In this document: one piece after another, positions 1 to 8,390 of the stretch
Position numbering within the stretch: position 1 is the stretch's first letter
How the letters are laid out: every line of letters begins with the position of its first letter
DNA from: Thermostichus vulcanus str. 'Rupite'
GTDB taxonomy: Bacteria > Cyanobacteriota > Cyanobacteriia > Thermostichales > Thermostichaceae
DNA length: 64,000 nt
Direction: 5' to 3'
Assembly (NCBI RefSeq): GCF_022848905.1
Contig: NZ_JAFIRA010000006.1
Location: forward strand, 1-64,000
Notes under the pieces: model-generated
What the model was told of the DNA's origin: nothing
What the model saw: the letters and a program-made list of their open reading frames with translations, nothing else
Database searches by the model: none
Program-made: the position numbers and the translations under genes

Positions 1-129
1 AACATCTTGCGTAGAGGGTTGCGTACCGTGGGGCACACGGGAACGGGGTTGCTAGACAACCGAAACGCTTGGGGAGAGACGACCTCTACGGGTTCCCACT
101 CCGGTGGGGAGCAGCAAGTTGGCTCGTAG
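1..129 (+). CDS. TnpB-family RNA-guided nuclease, C-terminal fragment (cut by window edge)
   Basis: The plus-strand frame beginning at base 1 encodes about 42 residues (NILRRGLRTVGHTGTGLL..., then NAWGETTSTGSHSGG, ending QQVGS) and stops at TAG 127-129. The tail NAWGE-TTSTG with a short Ser/Gly-rich end is typical of the C-terminus of TnpB (OrfB) of IS200/IS605-group elements. The typical transposon right end follows directly. The catalytic RuvC residues would lie to the left of the window, so integrity cannot be judged. TnpB is an RNA-guided nuclease whose guide (omega RNA) overlaps this 3' region. Confidence 0.75.
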   Translation, partial: NILRRGLRTVGHTGTGLLDNRNAWGETTSTGSHSGGEQQVGS

Positions 130-178
130 AACCAAGAATCCCACGTCTTTAGGCGTGTGGAGTGTCAACCCAATTTCC
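130..178 (+). mobile_element. Right end of a TnpB-type IS200/IS605-group element
   Basis: After the tnpB stop comes GAATCCCACG-TCTTTAGG-CGTGTGGAGTGTCAA, an imperfect hairpin followed by GGAGTGTCAA. The complete element at 60660-61962, read on its own strand, ends in the same way: GAATCCC, hairpin, GGGGGAGTGTCAA. TCAA is the right cleavage tetranucleotide I recall for IS608-like elements, which would put the element end at 178. This region would also form the 3' end of the omega RNA. Confidence 0.65.
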
Positions 179-2926
179 CTGCTGCAACTGGAGGGCAGTC
201 CAAACCCGTTCCGGGGTCAGGGGCAATTGGCGAAAGCGGATCCCTGTGGCCTGAAACACGGCATTGGCAATCGCAGGAGCTGTGCAGTTGGTGGTGATCT
301 CCCCGACTCCTTTGGCCCCAAAAGGCCCATAGGGATCCGGCTGTTGAATGAGATGCACCCGCATCGGCGGCACATCCTTGGCTGTAGGGATGCGGTAGTA
401 GCGGAAGCCAGGGTTGAGGATTTGCCCCTGCTCATCCTGGATCAACTCCTCCGAAAGAGCGTAGCCAATGCCCATGGCGGTGCCACCTGTAACTTGTCCA
501 TGACAGATGCGCGGGTTAATCGCTGTGCCCAAGTCGATGGCCTGCACACTGTTAAGCAGCTCAATCTGCCCTGTTTCCATATCCACCGCCACTTCCACCC
601 CCGCCACCGCAAAGGTGAGGGAAGACTCATCGGCAGCATGATGCAGCTCCACTTCAATCGGATCCGCTGCTTGTTCCGCCAATTCCGCCAAGGTCAGGGA
701 TCCCTGGGAACTGGAGAAGATCCCATGGGCAAACTGCACCCGTTCTGGATCCGTTTGTAACCTCAGGGCGGCAGCCTGGATCAGCTTCTCCCGCAGGGCC
801 TCGGCAGCACGGCGACTGGCTTGGCCGGAAATGAACAGGGTAGCGGAAGCGTAGGATCCGGCATCAAAGGGGGTTTGTCCGGTATCGGCGGCAATCAGGT
901 CGATCTGATGCAAAGGGATCCCCAACACTTGGGCAACAATTTGGCGCAGCGTGGTATCGGAGCCAGTACCCACATCCACGGCGCCGCTGCGCATCAGGAT
1001 CCGCCCCGAGGGGAGAAGGGTCAATTTCAGGCCGGCAACATGAATCTTGGAAAGACCGCTCCCCTGCATAGAAACAGCAATGCCACGGCCATAACGGCGG
1101 GATCCCTGCGGGGGCGGAAGCGGGGTGGCAAAGGCGGCCTGGATTTTCTGGAAGCACTCCTGTAGGCCGTAGCTGCCGATGAGGTTGAAGTGGGAATCCT
1201 TGAGGTCGGCCTGCTGTTGATCCCGATAGCCCAGGGCCAAGGCATCTCCAGGGCGAATCACATTTTTTAGGCGCAACGCGATCGGATCCAACCCCAACTT
1301 GTGGGCAATCTCATCCATCTGGGACTCCATGGCGAAGGTGCCTTGGGTAGCCCCATAGCCACGAAAGGCCCCCGCTGGCATGGAGTTGGTGTAAACAGCA
1401 AAGCCCTCAAAGCGTTTGTGGGGACAACGGTACAACCCCAGGGGCACGTAGCCCGCCAAAAACACCACCGTCTGGCTGTGGTTGCCATAGGCCCCAGCAT
1501 TGCCGTAGGCGGTTATCTCCTGGGCAACCAGGGATCCATCCGCTTTCACGCCGGTTTTGATGCGGATCTGCATGGCATGACGGCTGTTGGTGGCGGTGAA
1601 CTCTTCACTGCGGGTCAGTTCCCATTGCACCGGGCGGCCTGTTTTCAGGGTTGCCAGAGCACAGAGGGGTTCGGTGAGAATTTCCTGTTTGTTGCCAAAG
1701 CCGCCCCCGATTTTGCCCTTAATCACCCGAATGCGGTCGCGGGGGATCCGAAAAACTTCGGAGAGAACCCGCTGACAATGAAAGGGAACCTGGGTGCTGG
1801 AACGCACCACTAAGCTGCCATCGGCTGCCAGCCAACTGGTGCTGACGTGGGGTTCCAAATGGGCATGTTGAACAGCAGGGAGCTGATAGGTGTTCTCCAG
1901 GATCAGATCCGCTTCGGCAAATCCCTGCTCGGGGTCACCCTTTTGCAAATGGACATAGCCGGCCAGGTTGCGGCTGGCATCGTAAATTTGTCGGGCCTCC
2001 GGTTCGTCGTGCAGGATGGGGGATCCCGGTTGCATGGCTGACAACGGATCCAGCACATGGGGCAGCACCTCATAGTCCACCCGGATCAGCTCACAAGCTT
2101 GCTCAGCAATTGCCACTGACTCAGCCACCACCGCCGCTACTACATCCCCAACAAAGCGCACCTTCTTGTCCAGCACAAAGCGATCCAACGGATCCGGCAC
2201 AGGTTCCGCATGGCCGGCGGTACTGTAGATCTGGCGAGGACTATCCTGGTGGGTGAGCACAGCCACCACACCGGGCAAAGCTTGGGCTGAGGTCGTGTCT
2301 AGGCCACGGATGCGGGCATGGGCATGGGGAGAGCGCAGCACTCGTAAATGCAGTAACCCAGCAGGGGTAAAATCGCCGGTGTAGGCGGGTTGTCCAGAGA
2401 CGATCTCCGGCCCATCCTGCTTGGGAATGTTGCGTCCCACACTCTCCAAATCGGATTCAGGCAGCTCTGCCGGGATCCCTTGAATGCTTTCTAGAATCGC
2501 CTGGTAGCCGGTGCAGCGACAAAGATTACCCCGCAGTTGATCTCGCAACTGGGCTTCCGACGGGATCCCTTCCCGACACAGTTGACGCGCACTCAGGATC
2601 AGACCCGGCGTGCAAAAGCCGCACTGAAACCCTTGCCCTGCCAAAAACCGGGCCTGCATCGGATCCCATTCCCCATCCTTGGCCAACCCTTCAATGGTGG
2701 TGATCCGCTGGCCCTGCAGCCGGGCCGCCGGATACAGACAGCTGTGGATGGCCTCCCCCTCCAGCAGCACCGTGCAGGCGCCGCAATCCCCCGATTCACA
2801 GGCGCGGTGTACCCCCACCCACCCCAGCTCCCGCAACAGACTGAGCAAGCTGGATCCCGGTAAAACCGATTCGCTGTAGGAGTGGCCGTTAACTTGCAGG
2901 TGAATGGCAATCAAGGGGGAGTGCAT
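149..2926 (-). CDS. Xanthine dehydrogenase/aldehyde oxidase-family hydroxylase, fused [2Fe-2S] and molybdopterin subunits
   Basis: Molybdenum hydroxylase of the xanthine oxidase family, predicted to hydroxylate a purine, aldehyde or N-heterocycle. The N-terminal ferredoxin domain binds one [2Fe-2S] with Cys43, 48, 51 and 63; the second Fe-S domain has Cys102, 105, 136 and 138. The molybdopterin domain follows directly, with GGGFGNKQ, AFRGYGATQ and, near the C-terminus, GVGE carrying the expected catalytic Glu. There is no FAD domain, so the layout resembles Desulfovibrio aldehyde oxidoreductase or E. coli XdhD more than classical XDH. The residue matching the purine-binding Glu of bovine XDH (GGFGGKE) is Gln here, which weakens a xanthine assignment. 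I chose the ATG at 2926 because it fits the ferredoxin N-terminus; an upstream in-frame ATG lies at 2941. No clear ribosome-binding site is visible. The stop codon lies inside the neighbouring transposon end. Confidence 0.85.
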   Translation of the reverse strand: MHSPLIAIHLQVNGHSYSESVLPGSSLLSLLRELGWVGVHRACESGDCGACTVLLEGEAIHSCLYPAARLQGQRITTIEGLAKDGEWDPMQARFLAGQGFQCGFCTPGLILSARQLCREGIPSEAQLRDQLRGNLCRCTGYQAILESIQGIPAELPESDLESVGRNIPKQDGPEIVSGQPAYTGDFTPAGLLHLRVLRSPHAHARIRGLDTTSAQALPGVVAVLTHQDSPRQIYSTAGHAEPVPDPLDRFVLDKKVRFVGDVVAAVVAESVAIAEQACELIRVDYEVLPHVLDPLSAMQPGSPILHDEPEARQIYDASRNLAGYVHLQKGDPEQGFAEADLILENTYQLPAVQHAHLEPHVSTSWLAADGSLVVRSSTQVPFHCQRVLSEVFRIPRDRIRVIKGKIGGGFGNKQEILTEPLCALATLKTGRPVQWELTRSEEFTATNSRHAMQIRIKTGVKADGSLVAQEITAYGNAGAYGNHSQTVVFLAGYVPLGLYRCPHKRFEGFAVYTNSMPAGAFRGYGATQGTFAMESQMDEIAHKLGLDPIALRLKNVIRPGDALALGYRDQQQADLKDSHFNLIGSYGLQECFQKIQAAFATPLPPPQGSRRYGRGIAVSMQGSGLSKIHVAGLKLTLLPSGRILMRSGAVDVGTGSDTTLRQIVAQVLGIPLHQIDLIAADTGQTPFDAGSYASATLFISGQASRRAAEALREKLIQAAALRLQTDPERVQFAHGIFSSSQGSLTLAELAEQAADPIEVELHHAADESSLTFAVAGVEVAVDMETGQIELLNSVQAIDLGTAINPRICHGQVTGGTAMGIGYALSEELIQDEQGQILNPGFRYYRIPTAKDVPPMRVHLIQQPDPYGPFGAKGVGEITTNCTAPAIANAVFQATGIRFRQLPLTPERVWTALQLQQGNWVDTPHA

Positions 2927-3074
2927 GGGGGGTCTTGGCATGATGCCTGTTGGTAAAAAGTGGGCTTCCGGGATCCCGTTTTCACATCTACGACATTTCG
3001 TTCGGCTGCCAATGTTTTTGACGAACAATCTGAGCAGGTGATGGGATCCTCCCCTCGCCGGATCGGTTTGCCCT

Positions 3075-3089
3075 CCCTGATCATCAGGG
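3075..3089. promoter_or_regulatory. Palindrome CCCTGATcATCAGGG, candidate operator
   Basis: A perfect 7-1-7 inverted repeat lies in the divergent intergenic region between the molybdenum hydroxylase gene (minus) and hsp20 (plus). It is about 150 bp upstream of either start. The position and symmetry fit a repressor or activator site. No transcription factor can be named. Confidence 0.35.
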
Positions 3090-3214
3090 ATTCTTTTCCA
3101 TGATCAAAACAGGATTTTTGGGATCTGGATTGCGGGCCAAAATAACTTTATTAATGTTCCTTTTCCTTCCCCGTCTGGATCCCTTCTCTATTTACCACTA
3201 CCCTAGGAGCCACC

Positions 3215-3688
3215 ATGCCACGCCTCCATTTCAACCCCATTCTCGAAGTGGGATCCTTACAACGGGATCTCAACCGCCTACTGGAATGGCCCACCGAGCG
3301 CCCCAGCGCCACTGTTCCTGCTGCCCCGCTACAGGTTTGGGAAAGTGCTGAAGCCTACACAGTTCATCTGTTGATCCCTGGCGCGGATCGGGAGAGCCTA
3401 AATATCGAAGCGGCTCCCCATCAGCTCTCGGTCAGCGGTGAGATCAAGCTAAGTGGCCCTGCCGGTGCCGAACTGCGCTACCAAGAGGTAGAAGGCAAAT
3501 CCTTTCAGCGCAGCCTGAAGTTGGCCCGTCGCATCCAACCGGAAAAGGTAGCCGCCACTTATACCGATGGCATTCTCAGCCTCACCCTGCCCAAGGCCGA
3601 AGCCGCCCGGGCGGTGAAAGTGCAAGTGAGTGCCCCAGGGGAAGCGCCTGCATCCAAAACCGTGGCTGTTGAAGGCCAATCTGCCTGA
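3215..3688 (+). CDS. hspA: Small heat shock protein, Hsp20/alpha-crystallin family
   Basis: Cytosolic ATP-independent holdase that binds unfolding proteins and, in cyanobacteria, helps protect thylakoid membranes. At 157 residues it is a typical size. The alpha-crystallin domain spans roughly residues 35-140: VWESAEAYTVHLLIPG begins it, and the GILSLTLPKAE strand (A-x-x-x-G-I-L-x-[IL]-x-[IL]-P signature) closes it. The N-terminus (MPRLHFNPILEVGSLQRDLN) resembles cyanobacterial HspA proteins. TAGGAG lies 6 bases before the ATG. The gene is monocistronic and convergent with the next gene. An AT-rich stretch at 3110-3200 probably carries its promoter. The symbol is by family resemblance. Confidence 0.9.
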   Translation: MPRLHFNPILEVGSLQRDLNRLLEWPTERPSATVPAAPLQVWESAEAYTVHLLIPGADRESLNIEAAPHQLSVSGEIKLSGPAGAELRYQEVEGKSFQRSLKLARRIQPEKVAATYTDGILSLTLPKAEAARAVKVQVSAPGEAPASKTVAVEGQSA

Positions 3689-3753
3689 TGGCGTTCTGGC
3701 GGATCACAGTCAGAAAGTTCAGATCACAGTCAAAAAGCTGGTGAAATCCTGGC

Positions 3754-4539
3754 TTAAGCCCAGTCCACCCGGATCTCATCCCCTACCCTGAGGTGCAATG
3801 CCTGGCTGGCATTGCCTTGATTTTGGGCAATCTCTAGCCAGCCAGAGCTACCCACCACAGCAATTAGGTTCCCCACAGAACTGCTGGCAAAAGTAGAACC
3901 CAGAGGGATCCAGGTTTCTCTTACCCAGACTCTCCAGTTGCGCCCCCGCAAGAGAGATTCTGGCAGAGTGGTAATGCAATTGCCAAAGTGATCAATGGCT
4001 TGGATCACCGCTTGGTAGCCGCTGGGTGTGGGCTGGGGTTCCGGCCAGTCTAGCCTCGTCAATTCTGCCGGGTTGAGGGGATCCCCCAGTTCCGACAAAG
4101 GGATCCCATTGGCCAAGTGGGCCGCGGCGGGGGCAAAAATATCTCGCCCATGAAAAGTTGAGCTGGGTGTAGGGGTGCGCCAATAGCGGGAGTTGTTCAG
4201 TTGCACAGCTGCCAGGGGAGGGGACTGAGCCAAAACACCGCTAAAAAGGCCATTGTCAGGGCCGACCAGATAACCTTGTGTAATTTGCAGGGCAACAGCA
4301 CGGCGGTTGCTACCCACCCCGGGATCCACCACTGCCAAATGGATTGTCCCTTGCGGCAGATAGGAATAAGCCGTCATCAGGGCAAAGCGGGCAGCAGCCA
4401 CATCCTGGGGAGGGATCCCGTGGGTCAGGTCGATCAGTTCAGCCTGCGGGGCAAGGGTATGGATCACCCCCTTCATGATGCCGACATAGGGATCCTGAAG
4501 GCCAAAATCCGTCAGTAGGCTAATCCATGGATTTTGCAA
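3754..4539 (-). CDS. SAM hydroxide adenosyltransferase (DUF62, SAM hydrolase)
   Basis: Member of the chlorinase/fluorinase-like DUF62 family, which cleaves S-adenosylmethionine with water to adenosine and methionine. LLTDFGLQDPYVGIMKG opens the fold. VVDPGVGSNRRA supplies the Asp and Arg, and FHGRDIFAPAAAHLA the His, of the Asp-Arg-His set known for the hydrolase branch. The length (261 residues) is normal. The ATG at 4539 follows GGTGAGGGCG on the coding strand, a usable ribosome-binding site. The gene is convergent with hsp20 and lies just downstream of argZ on the same strand (about 80 bp gap), so co-transcription is possible. Confidence 0.85.
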   Translation of the reverse strand: MQNPWISLLTDFGLQDPYVGIMKGVIHTLAPQAELIDLTHGIPPQDVAAARFALMTAYSYLPQGTIHLAVVDPGVGSNRRAVALQITQGYLVGPDNGLFSGVLAQSPPLAAVQLNNSRYWRTPTPSSTFHGRDIFAPAAAHLANGIPLSELGDPLNPAELTRLDWPEPQPTPSGYQAVIQAIDHFGNCITTLPESLLRGRNWRVWVRETWIPLGSTFASSSVGNLIAVVGSSGWLEIAQNQGNASQALHLRVGDEIRVDWA

Positions 4540-4620
4540 TCGCCCTCACCTCCTCGATGGAAAGGGGTCACTAGCGTTCCTGCCGCACTGCCGTGAAATG
4601 GATCAGCATCCTACAAGAAC

Positions 4621-6729
4621 CTAACGAGAGGTCAGTACAGGTTGTGGGCGCTCATACCCTTGCCCCAAACGAGCCAACTGCTGCACCAGTAAGCTCAAGA
4701 ACAAGCCCACATCCGTCACGATCCCCACCGACTCCAGGGATCCCCGATCCGCCAGCTTGGTCACCACCGCTGGGTTGATATCCACACAGATCAGCTTCAC
4801 CCCTGCGGGAGTCATGTTGCCAACACCAATTGAGTGCAACATGCTAGAGAGCATCAACACCATATCTGCCCCCTGGATCAAGCGGGCATAGTCTTGCTGC
4901 GCCTTGACCAAGTCCATCTCCGTATCCGGCAGCGGCCCATCATCCCGAATCGATCCTGCCAGTGAGAAAGGCACCCCAGCACGAATACACTCGTAGAAAA
5001 CGCCTCCAGTGATCACCCCCGCTTCCACCGCCGCCCGAATGCTGCCGTGCTTGCGGATGAGATTGATGGTCTTGAGGTGATGCTTGTGCCCCCCCTTAAC
5101 AGCATTGCCCCGCACCAGATCCACTCCCAGCGAGGTGCCGTAGAGATTTTGTTCCAGGTCGTGTACAGCAATGGCATTGCCCCCCAACAGAGCCTGTACA
5201 TAGCCTCCGCGGATCAAAGTAGCCAAATGGGATCCCCCGCCGGTATGGATCACCACCGGCCCCGCCACCACCACGGTTTTGCCACCCCGCTCTTTGATGC
5301 GGCGCAATTCCCAGGCAATCTGTTCCACCAGGATCTCCACCCGCCGCTCACTGGATACCCCCGATCCCATAAAGGTAAATTCCTGGGATCCCCGTTCTTT
5401 GCTGGCTTGGCGCAGGGTACGGATCCCTTCCACGCCACAGACCACCGCATCCCCCACCTGCAAATCGCGGATCAGGGTGCAATAGGCTGCGGATCCCTTA
5501 ACCACAATCACCCCGTCCATCCGCTGCCGTTGCACCGGGATCCATTGGCCCGCTACCCGCACTTCCGTGGGATAAATGGTGGTGACATAGAAATCATCCG
5601 GAGCCACCCCTGATTTTTGCACCCGTTCTAGGCGGGCATCCTGATGGCTTTGCTCCGCTAGCCGGGCTCCCCGCTCGATCAAACCACTGAGAATGGTATC
5701 CAGCATTTCCTCAGTTGGAGCAGAAACCGACAGTTCCACCGTCGAAGTGCTTTGGCGCTTTTCTCCCAAATGGAACTTGAGGATCTGGAAGCTGCCGCCA
5801 TTTTCCACGATGCAATCGACCGCCTCCGTGAGAAGGGCACTGTCCACCAAGTGACCTTGGAGGGTTACAGTTCGGCTCAATACGGTGGCGACCGGATCCG
5901 TTTGGGGAGCAACGGTCTCGTTCAACCGCAGCGTTAAACACTTGGCCGCCCCACCTGCTTTCAAAAACTCCGTCAGATCAGTCTGGACTACCGTGAAGCC
6001 CCGCTCCTGCAAGGTGGCCTCCAGCTCGGGGCTGACCCAATTCACCAGAATCGTGCCGTTGACATCCACCGCATTGCAGGCAAAGTGGATGGCATCCGCC
6101 TCCTGAACAGGGATCCGTTTTTCAGGGGGCACCCGCATCTCGATCAAACGATTGGAATAGGCATCAAAAGCTGCCGGATAGTAGAGCAAATACCCTTCCG
6201 AAAGCGGGCAGAAGCAGGTGTCTAGGTGGTAGAACCGCTCATCCACCAGCCTTAGGGACAACACCTCAATCTCCAGCCACTTGGCCAGGTAGGGGTGAGA
6301 CTCTAGCATGGAGCGAAAGCCATAACCGGCCCACAGCCAGCGCCCCGCCCGATCCAACAGGGCATCACCAGCCCCCTCAAAAGCCAGTGCAGGTGGCAAT
6401 TCATAGACGGTGTACCCCTGCTTCTCAAACCAGGCCTTGAAATGGGGTTGTTCCCCCTGCCGTTCTGGGTGATAAAAGCGGCTCAGCACCACTGTAGATC
6501 CAAGAATTAACCCGGCATTGGCAGTAAAGACCATATCTGGCCACCCCTGAACAGGCTCCACCAAATGAACCTTGGCCCGCTGCGAGAGGTGTTGGTACAA
6601 AGCCTGCCATTGCTGCACCGCCCGTTCCCGCGAGGATCGATGCACATTCCCCACCATCCAGGGGTTGATCACATAGTCCACCTCGTAATGGTCAGGTGGG
6701 CACATTAAATACTGAATCAGACTAGACAT
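4621..6729 (-). CDS. argZ: Bifunctional arginine dihydrolase / ornithine cyclodeaminase
   Basis: Cyanobacterial ArgZ (Synechocystis)/AgrE (Anabaena) type enzyme. The N-terminal guanidine-modifying domain converts arginine to ornithine, CO2 and ammonia; the C-terminal part resembles the LOR/SDH-linked ornithine cyclodeaminase region that makes proline. Counting from the ATG at 6729, Asn71 (FTAN), His168 (YHLD) and Cys264 (AAKC) fall at the positions I recall for the dihydrolase active site; Asn71 is reported to separate dihydrolases from deiminases. The C-terminal half contains VVAGPVVIHTGGG and the nucleotide-binding-like TEMDLV/VDINPAVV segments. The length (702) matches the family. The enzyme supports nitrogen release from arginine or cyanophycin. 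No nitrogen-control site was recognised upstream. Confidence 0.9.
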   Translation of the reverse strand: MSSLIQYLMCPPDHYEVDYVINPWMVGNVHRSSRERAVQQWQALYQHLSQRAKVHLVEPVQGWPDMVFTANAGLILGSTVVLSRFYHPERQGEQPHFKAWFEKQGYTVYELPPALAFEGAGDALLDRAGRWLWAGYGFRSMLESHPYLAKWLEIEVLSLRLVDERFYHLDTCFCPLSEGYLLYYPAAFDAYSNRLIEMRVPPEKRIPVQEADAIHFACNAVDVNGTILVNWVSPELEATLQERGFTVVQTDLTEFLKAGGAAKCLTLRLNETVAPQTDPVATVLSRTVTLQGHLVDSALLTEAVDCIVENGGSFQILKFHLGEKRQSTSTVELSVSAPTEEMLDTILSGLIERGARLAEQSHQDARLERVQKSGVAPDDFYVTTIYPTEVRVAGQWIPVQRQRMDGVIVVKGSAAYCTLIRDLQVGDAVVCGVEGIRTLRQASKERGSQEFTFMGSGVSSERRVEILVEQIAWELRRIKERGGKTVVVAGPVVIHTGGGSHLATLIRGGYVQALLGGNAIAVHDLEQNLYGTSLGVDLVRGNAVKGGHKHHLKTINLIRKHGSIRAAVEAGVITGGVFYECIRAGVPFSLAGSIRDDGPLPDTEMDLVKAQQDYARLIQGADMVLMLSSMLHSIGVGNMTPAGVKLICVDINPAVVTKLADRGSLESVGIVTDVGLFLSLLVQQLARLGQGYERPQPVLTSR

Positions 6730-6805
6730 AAAAACCAGTTATCCCAGGGATCCGCAGCAGGGCATCCCCTAGATTAGCAGTTGATGGAAACAGCGTCCTC
6801 AACGG

Positions 6806-7090
6806 TTACTTGAAGCTCTCTTTGGCCAGTTCCGGTTGCAGTTGGCTTGAGTCAGCGATGTTGGGTAACTCCAGGCAGTACCCTGCCCCGTGAACCGTTT
6901 TGATGTATTGCGGATGGCAGGGATCCGGCTCCAGCTTGCTGCGCAAGTGGCAAGTGGGGACGCGGATGGTCTCAATATCCTCGTCCGGTGCGTAACCCCA
7001 CACCTCTGGCAAGATCTCGCTAGGAGAAACCGTCTGGCCATGGCGCTGCATCAAGCAATGGAGGAGGTCAAACTCCAGGTGGGTTAGTTG
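6806..7090 (-). pseudogene. Decayed duplicate of the rpaB DNA-binding domain
   Basis: The minus strand encodes about 82-95 residues ([20 protein letters not shown] ... [17 protein letters not shown]) that match the winged-helix C-terminus of the intact rpaB at 7638-8390 almost residue for residue. The DNA is also clearly related, with long identical blocks such as the one around GGGTAACTCCAGGCAG. The receiver domain is missing: similarity ends near 7090. Key recognition-helix residues differ (VPTCHLRSK in place of VHIRHLRTK). No start context is visible. This looks like a partial segmental duplication followed by drift. A short expressed DNA-binding decoy cannot be excluded. Confidence 0.75.
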
Positions 7091-7141
7091 GCAGACTGAT
7101 CAAGGGCATTTGGGAGACCACGAACTTCTTTCAGCTTCCTC

Positions 7142-7501
7142 CTAGCGTAGCCCCGCTTGCCTCAGCCCATCGAAGTAAAACCAAGCGAACATTCCCAGCG
7201 TCCATCCCAGAGCAACAAGGATCCCTACCCCCCATACCCAAGGCACCTGATGGCGTAGCGGTAACATTACCAAGTAGCCCCAGAAGCATCCCAAAGGATA
7301 GAGAACATTCAAAACAATCGCCATGAACAGCCCCCCCAGTTCTAACCCTTCTCCAAAAGAATGGCCAAACCTATGCTTAAACAGTTTGGAATAAAACTCA
7401 GTCAACCAAAACCCTATCCCTAAAAACGAGAGGGGAATACTCCCCATCACCGAAAGGAATAGAACCCACCACCAGGCTGTTGCATCAGGGGGCAAAGGCA
7501 T
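7142..7501 (-). CDS. Small three-helix membrane protein, unknown function
   Basis: A 119-residue protein from ATG 7501; GAGG lies 9 bases upstream and favours it over the TTG at 7516. Three hydrophobic segments are visible: about residues 8-32 (WWWVLFLSVMGSIPLSFLGI), 52-80 (GGLFMAIVLNVLYPLGCFWG) and 86-112 (WVWGVGILVALGWTLGMFAW). The N-terminus MPLPPDATA and the short loops give no known motif. I do not recognise the family. It lies between rpaB and the rpaB fragment on the same strand, so it may have been trapped or brought in when that segment duplicated. Confidence 0.55.
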   Translation of the reverse strand: MPLPPDATAWWWVLFLSVMGSIPLSFLGIGFWLTEFYSKLFKHRFGHSFGEGLELGGLFMAIVLNVLYPLGCFWGYLVMLPLRHQVPWVWGVGILVALGWTLGMFAWFYFDGLRQAGLR

Positions 7502-7637
7502 GTAGGTGAACCTCAAACCATTCTTCTCTGCATTTCAAGGCAGCCTGGAGCTACCCTAGCAAAACAACCCAGCTCCTGACACTTGTCCTAGTCCCAAAGG
7601 TCAGCAAGATAGAGACTGACTTATACAGCTAGTGCAG

Positions 7638-8390
7638 CTATTTGAGACCCTCTTTGGCCAGTTCCGGCTGCCCTTGACCAGGTTCGGCAATGTTGGGTAA
7701 CTCCAGGCAGTACCCTGCCCCATAGACTGTTTTGATGTATTGCGGATGGCGAGGATCCGGCTCCAGTTTAGTACGCAGGTGGCGAATATGGACGCGAATG
7801 GTTTCAATGTCGTCGTCCGGTTCGTAACCCCATACCTCTTGCAAAATTTCGCTGGGGGAAACCGTCTGGCCGTGGCGCTGCATCAAGCAATGGAGCAAAT
7901 CAAACTCCAGGTGAGTGAGCTTAATGGTTTTGCCAAACCATACCACCTCGAAGCGCTCTGGTACTAAGGTAAGTGGCCCATAGCTGAGAATTTCGCTGTG
8001 CTTAGCAGTCTGCGGGATCCGATCCGAGCGGCGCAACAAAGCCCGTACCCGCACCAGCAACTCCTGTACCTCAAAGGGTTTGGTCAGGTAGTCGTCTGCG
8101 CCAGCATTAAAGCCTTCAATCTTGTCCTGGGTTTGCCCAAGGGCGGTGAGCATCAAAATGGGGATCTCACTGGTGCGCTCTTCTCGCCGCAAGCGCTGAC
8201 AGATGGTCAGGCCATCCACTTGAGGCAGCATCAGATCGAGGATGATCAGGTCGGGGATCACTTGCAAGGCCATTGCCTGCCCGCGTACCCCATCGCTAGC
8301 CTTTACCACTTCGTAGCCCGCTAACTCCAGGTTGATGCGCAGGATATCCAGGATAGAAGGATCATCTTCAATGACGAGTATGCGAGCCAT
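7638..8390 (-). CDS. rpaB: OmpR-family response regulator RpaB
   Basis: Essential cyanobacterial and plastid (Ycf27) regulator that, under the NblS kinase, controls high-light and photosystem genes through HLR1 sites. The receiver domain has Asp9-Asp10, phosphoacceptor Asp52 (LIILDLMLP), the LMLTALG Thr and the DYLTKPF Lys. The winged helix ends with [15 protein letters not shown], a C-terminus I associate with RpaB rather than Rpa[21 protein letters not shown] is the recognition region. The start is ATG 8390. It is the intact copy of the domain fragment at 6806-7090. The upstream region holds an HLR1-like repeat, so autoregulation is plausible. Confidence 0.92.
   Translation of the reverse strand: MARILVIEDDPSILDILRINLELAGYEVVKASDGVRGQAMALQVIPDLIILDLMLPQVDGLTICQRLRREERTSEIPILMLTALGQTQDKIEGFNAGADDYLTKPFEVQELLVRVRALLRRSDRIPQTAKHSEILSYGPLTLVPERFEVVWFGKTIKLTHLEFDLLHCLMQRHGQTVSPSEILQEVWGYEPDDDIETIRVHIRHLRTKLEPDPRHPQYIKTVYGAGYCLELPNIAEPGQGQPELAKEGLK

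Noticed and set aside
104-760. Long plus-strand ORF of 218 codons
   Set aside because: It lies opposite the hydroxylase gene, starts in the transposon end and has no family-like sequence. It is a shadow of the minus-strand frame.
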